A DNA stretch of 64,000 nucleotides from UBA2336 sp036787955 (GTDB taxonomy: Bacteria; Bacteroidota; Bacteroidia; Cytophagales; Cyclobacteriaceae): NCBI GenBank assembly GCA_036787955.1, contig DAIQOI010000002.1, positions 124,001-188,000 on the forward strand, in the 5' to 3' direction. The notes under the pieces were generated by a model that was given only the letters and a program-made list of their open reading frames with translations, was not told the origin of the DNA and did no database searches. Below, piece after piece: positions 61,725 through 64,000 of this stretch (position 1 is its first letter; the number at the start of each line of letters is the position of its first letter). Made by a program: the position numbers and the translations under genes.

Positions 61725-63152
61725 TTATTTTAAGAAATAATATTCACCCGTCAGGGAATTAAATGTGATGAAGTATGTACCTGCCTGCGCGGGTATGTTG
61801 GCGCCATTTTGAACACCAATACCACCCGGGAAGGTAGATGCGCCCCAGTTTACCGCCCAGTCATCATCTGCCCTGAATTTGAGTTCTCCTTCAACAAGGG
61901 TAAAGACACGTGAGTATCTGTAAGAATTGGCCGGGTTTTTAACAAGGTTTTCATCGGGACCGCCCCATCCGTTAGGCGTGGCAGGACCTATCATTCCCAC
62001 CGATCCGTAAGGAGTGCTGTTGGCAACAGGTCCTATCATGTATTCTCCTGATGCAGAGTTAAAGTACACAAAATAGGTACCTCCTGTAGGGATAGGAATA
62101 TTTGGTCCGTTGCCAATGCCATATCCGCTCGGATAGGTAGTTGAGCCCCAGTTGGTACTCCACGAGGCATCGGCCCGGAATTTCACTTCACCGGCTGAAA
62201 AATTGATTGTGCCTGTCCAAATGTGCGCGCCCGCACCTGTCGGGGCACTTCGGGTCAGGAATTTCTCATCGCTGTCCGACCAGCCGCCAACACCTGTGCC
62301 AATTACACCTATCTGCGAATAGGAGCCGCCAACGGGGGTAAAGGAATAAGCTCCCGTTTCATCGTTGAAGGTTACCCGGTAATATCCGTTAGAGGATATG
62401 GGTATATCGGGGCCATTCTGAGTACCGGTTCCCGAGGGAAATGCATTGCTCCCCCAGTTGGTATCCCAGGAATCCATGGCACGGAATTTCACATATTCAC
62501 CACCAACCAGATAGAGGGTAACTGTCCAGGTTGATCGGTCAACCCCGGTTGGGTCGAGCAGGCGCATGTCGGTGTCGGTGCTCCAGCCCCCCGGTGTGGC
62601 ACTTCCGATAATACCTACCGAACAAAAGTTACCGCATTCGCTGGTGCGGTAGGTTGTGGCTTTGCGCTGGATGGCTGTTGAAAAAAGTGGCTCGTTATCT
62701 ATTCCGTTTATGGAAGATTTAACCCGGAGATAAACAGTTGACTGCTCAAATGCTGGCAGGCCCAGCGCCAGCATGGCATCGTTTATTTGTTTTACCGTTA
62801 CAGCAACCCAGCGGGTTGAGTTGGTCGTGGTTCCCTGCACTGTAACCAGCGTGCGGGTTTCAGCTACATCAAAGCTGGAAGAAGCCGAAATTTCCACATC
62901 ATATCTAACCGATACAGGTATTCCGTAGTTGGCATTGTTCCATATGAAGGTCTCATATTCAGAAGCCTCTTCTTCCGGCCGAAGAACTTTTTCCGGTGCA
63001 GTTTCGGGACTCACCCATACCGGTGATACAAAATCAGCCGGATCGCCCAGTATAATTTTGTTGCTGTCATCTTCGCAGGCAGGCAACAGCAGCAAGCCCG
63101 CCAGGGTAAGTATTGCTCTTCTTAAAAATGCAGAAATCATATCTTTTTTCAT
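61725..63152 (-). CDS. susE: SusE/SusF-like outer-membrane starch-binding lipoprotein with three tandem repeats
   Basis: This 475-residue protein has a lipoprotein signal (LAGLLLLPACE) and an N-terminal SusE Ig-like domain (about 35-165). Three tandem carbohydrate-binding-type repeats of about 100 residues follow (about 175-275, 280-375, 380-475), each with the pattern GxIGxATPxGW...D...KFRAxxSWxxNWGSxxFPSGxGxQNGPxIP...GxYxVxFNxxTGxY. The repeated Trp residues suit binding of alpha-glucan helices. It sits between susD (22 nt upstream) and the amylase gene. Length and layout agree with the SusE/SusF family. Confidence 0.9.
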   Translation of the reverse strand: MKKDMISAFLRRAILTLAGLLLLPACEDDSNKIILGDPADFVSPVWVSPETAPEKVLRPEEEASEYETFIWNNANYGIPVSVRYDVEISASSSFDVAETRTLVTVQGTTTNSTRWVAVTVKQINDAMLALGLPAFEQSTVYLRVKSSINGIDNEPLFSTAIQRKATTYRTSECGNFCSVGIIGSATPGGWSTDTDMRLLDPTGVDRSTWTVTLYLVGGEYVKFRAMDSWDTNWGSNAFPSGTGTQNGPDIPISSNGYYRVTFNDETGAYSFTPVGGSYSQIGVIGTGVGGWSDSDEKFLTRSAPTGAGAHIWTGTINFSAGEVKFRADASWSTNWGSTTYPSGYGIGNGPNIPIPTGGTYFVYFNSASGEYMIGPVANSTPYGSVGMIGPATPNGWGGPDENLVKNPANSYRYSRVFTLVEGELKFRADDDWAVNWGASTFPGGIGVQNGANIPAQAGTYFITFNSLTGEYYFLK

Positions 63153-63173
63153 TTTAATACCTGATTGTTCAGC

Positions 63174-64000
63174 TTAATAACCTGGGTTCTGTGTTAAAGT
63201 AGGGTTTGCAGCAATGTCGGCTGCCGGAATGGGAAACAGGTCGCGGTAAGAAGGTGTTGCAGTGCCTTCTTTCACATTACCTTTCCACGCCCACAGATAA
63301 CTTCCACCGGTGAACTTTCCAAAACGAATGAGGTCAGTTCTGCGGTGCCCCTCCCAGTACAGTTCACGGGCACGTTCGTCCAGTATAAAGTCTAAATTCA
63401 ATGAAGACAAGGTAATGTTGCCCGAGGTATTGCCGTATGCACGCTCCCTGATCTGGTTAACGTAAGTGAGGGCCTGGCTTAGTGAACCGCCCGTGCCACC
63501 GCGCAGGACAGCTTCCGCATACATCAGGTAGGCATCGGCCAGCCGGAACAAGGGATAATCGGTGTCAACGAAATCAGGGTGTGGGTTGGGTGGCAAATCA
63601 CCGCTCAGAGTCCGGTTTCGGAATTTGGTGATGGCATAGCCATCGGTAAACACACCCACATCATTTATTTCCAATGACTGCCCGTCGGTATAGAAAAGTG
63701 CCCTGCTATCGGCCCCCAGGTTAAACTTATTTACAACCTGCTTGGTAGTGCGGATTCCGGCCCAGGGGTTCTGTACTCCAAAGATATCCATGGAGTTCAT
63801 AGAACCACCAATTGAAGCATGAATTATAAACACCATGCCTCCATAGGTTTGCGTACGCTGGCCGTCATGATTAATAGCCAGTATAATTTCAGGGCTAGTG
63901 TGGTTATCGGCTGAAAAGTTGTGCCGGTAATTAGCTGCAAGGCTATAGGCCCCGGAAGCAAAGATTTTGTTCAAGGCGGTAATACATTCGGTGTATTTGG
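63174..64000 (-). CDS. susD: SusD/RagB-like nutrient uptake lipoprotein, C-terminal part (cut by window edge)
   Basis: The reading frame is open to the right edge, so only about the last 275 residues are seen and the true start is outside. Family signatures are FRLADAYLMYAEAVLRGG, LTYVNQIRERAYGN, and the C-terminal LDFILDERARELYWEGHRRTDLIRFGKF, with DLFPIPAADIAANPTLTQNPGY at the end. SusD lies on the outer face over the SusC TonB-dependent channel and delivers glycans to it. A susC gene is expected just beyond the window. The susE gene follows after 21 nt. Confidence 0.93.
   Translation of the reverse strand, partial: KYTECITALNKIFASGAYSLAANYRHNFSADNHTSPEIILAINHDGQRTQTYGGMVFIIHASIGGSMNSMDIFGVQNPWAGIRTTKQVVNKFNLGADSRALFYTDGQSLEINDVGVFTDGYAITKFRNRTLSGDLPPNPHPDFVDTDYPLFRLADAYLMYAEAVLRGGTGGSLSQALTYVNQIRERAYGNTSGNITLSSLNLDFILDERARELYWEGHRRTDLIRFGKFTGGSYLWAWKGNVKEGTATPSYRDLFPIPAADIAANPTLTQNPGY

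Overview
The window comes from a member of the Bacteroidota, most likely an aerobic Cytophagales-type bacterium. The evidence is a SusD/SusE polysaccharide-uptake pair, a type IX secretion tail on an alpha-amylase, a DUF349 protein, a bacillithiol deacetylase (BshB1), a 287-residue primary sigma factor, weak or absent Shine-Dalgarno sequences, and several promoters of the Bacteroidota form TTTG-N19/20-TAnnTTTG (toxin-antitoxin, rpsO and tRNA-Thr). I see no insertion sequence, prophage or CRISPR array. Apart from the toxin-antitoxin pair, it reads as ordinary chromosomal backbone joined to sugar-metabolism blocks.

Layout. 1-4.3 kb: HAE1-type RND efflux pump and its adaptor. 4.3-5.8 kb: a gene-poor gap, then a HigBA-type toxin-antitoxin pair with a palindromic operator inside its promoter. 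5.8-7.7 kb: universal stress protein and zinc alcohol dehydrogenase. 7.8-17.3 kb: a three-gene polyprenyl-glycosyl/lipid A-type module between two paralogous His-rich small proteins, followed by a czcA-czcC-czcB metal efflux operon. 17.4-25 kb: methyltransferase; an OsmC/acyl-CoA dehydrogenase/heme-protein operon; tRNA-Thr; DUF349; YqgE; PdxH. 25-32.6 kb: housekeeping genes bshB1, trxB, rpoD, pnp, rpsO, an LptF/LptG-type permease and a START-like protein. 32.6-36.5 kb: tRNA-Met, then pgi, pfkA and a ROK sugar kinase.

36.5-50.5 kb is one 14-kb co-directional run on the minus strand. It begins with a Gfo/Idh/MocA oxidoreductase, a sugar isomerase-like TIM barrel, a cytochrome c lipoprotein, an uncharacterised protein, a second exported TIM barrel and a TMEM220-like membrane protein. 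It then enters an alpha-glucan set: GH13 lipoprotein, TreS-maltokinase fusion, GlgB, GH57. A NupG-type permease is divergent at its head, and a LacI-like operator lies in the shared intergenic region. 51.9-64 kb: a large secreted beta-propeller protein, a GH5-like enzyme, a GH53 galactanase, and the SusD-SusE-amylase part of a glycan-utilisation locus whose SusC should lie beyond the right edge.

The most striking observation is that the TreS-maltokinase fusion (40896..44246) keeps full length and the sequence around both active sites, but has the nucleophile Asp replaced by Ala, the acid/base Glu by Asp, the kinase HGD by HGN and the kinase DFEGEP by GFEGEP. Both halves therefore look like pseudoenzymes inside an otherwise intact glycogen operon. 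Secondary leads are the His-rich protein pair with apparently leaderless promoters, the cytochrome c embedded in a sugar-oxidation-type cluster, and a DUF349 terminator that overlaps the tRNA-Thr promoter.
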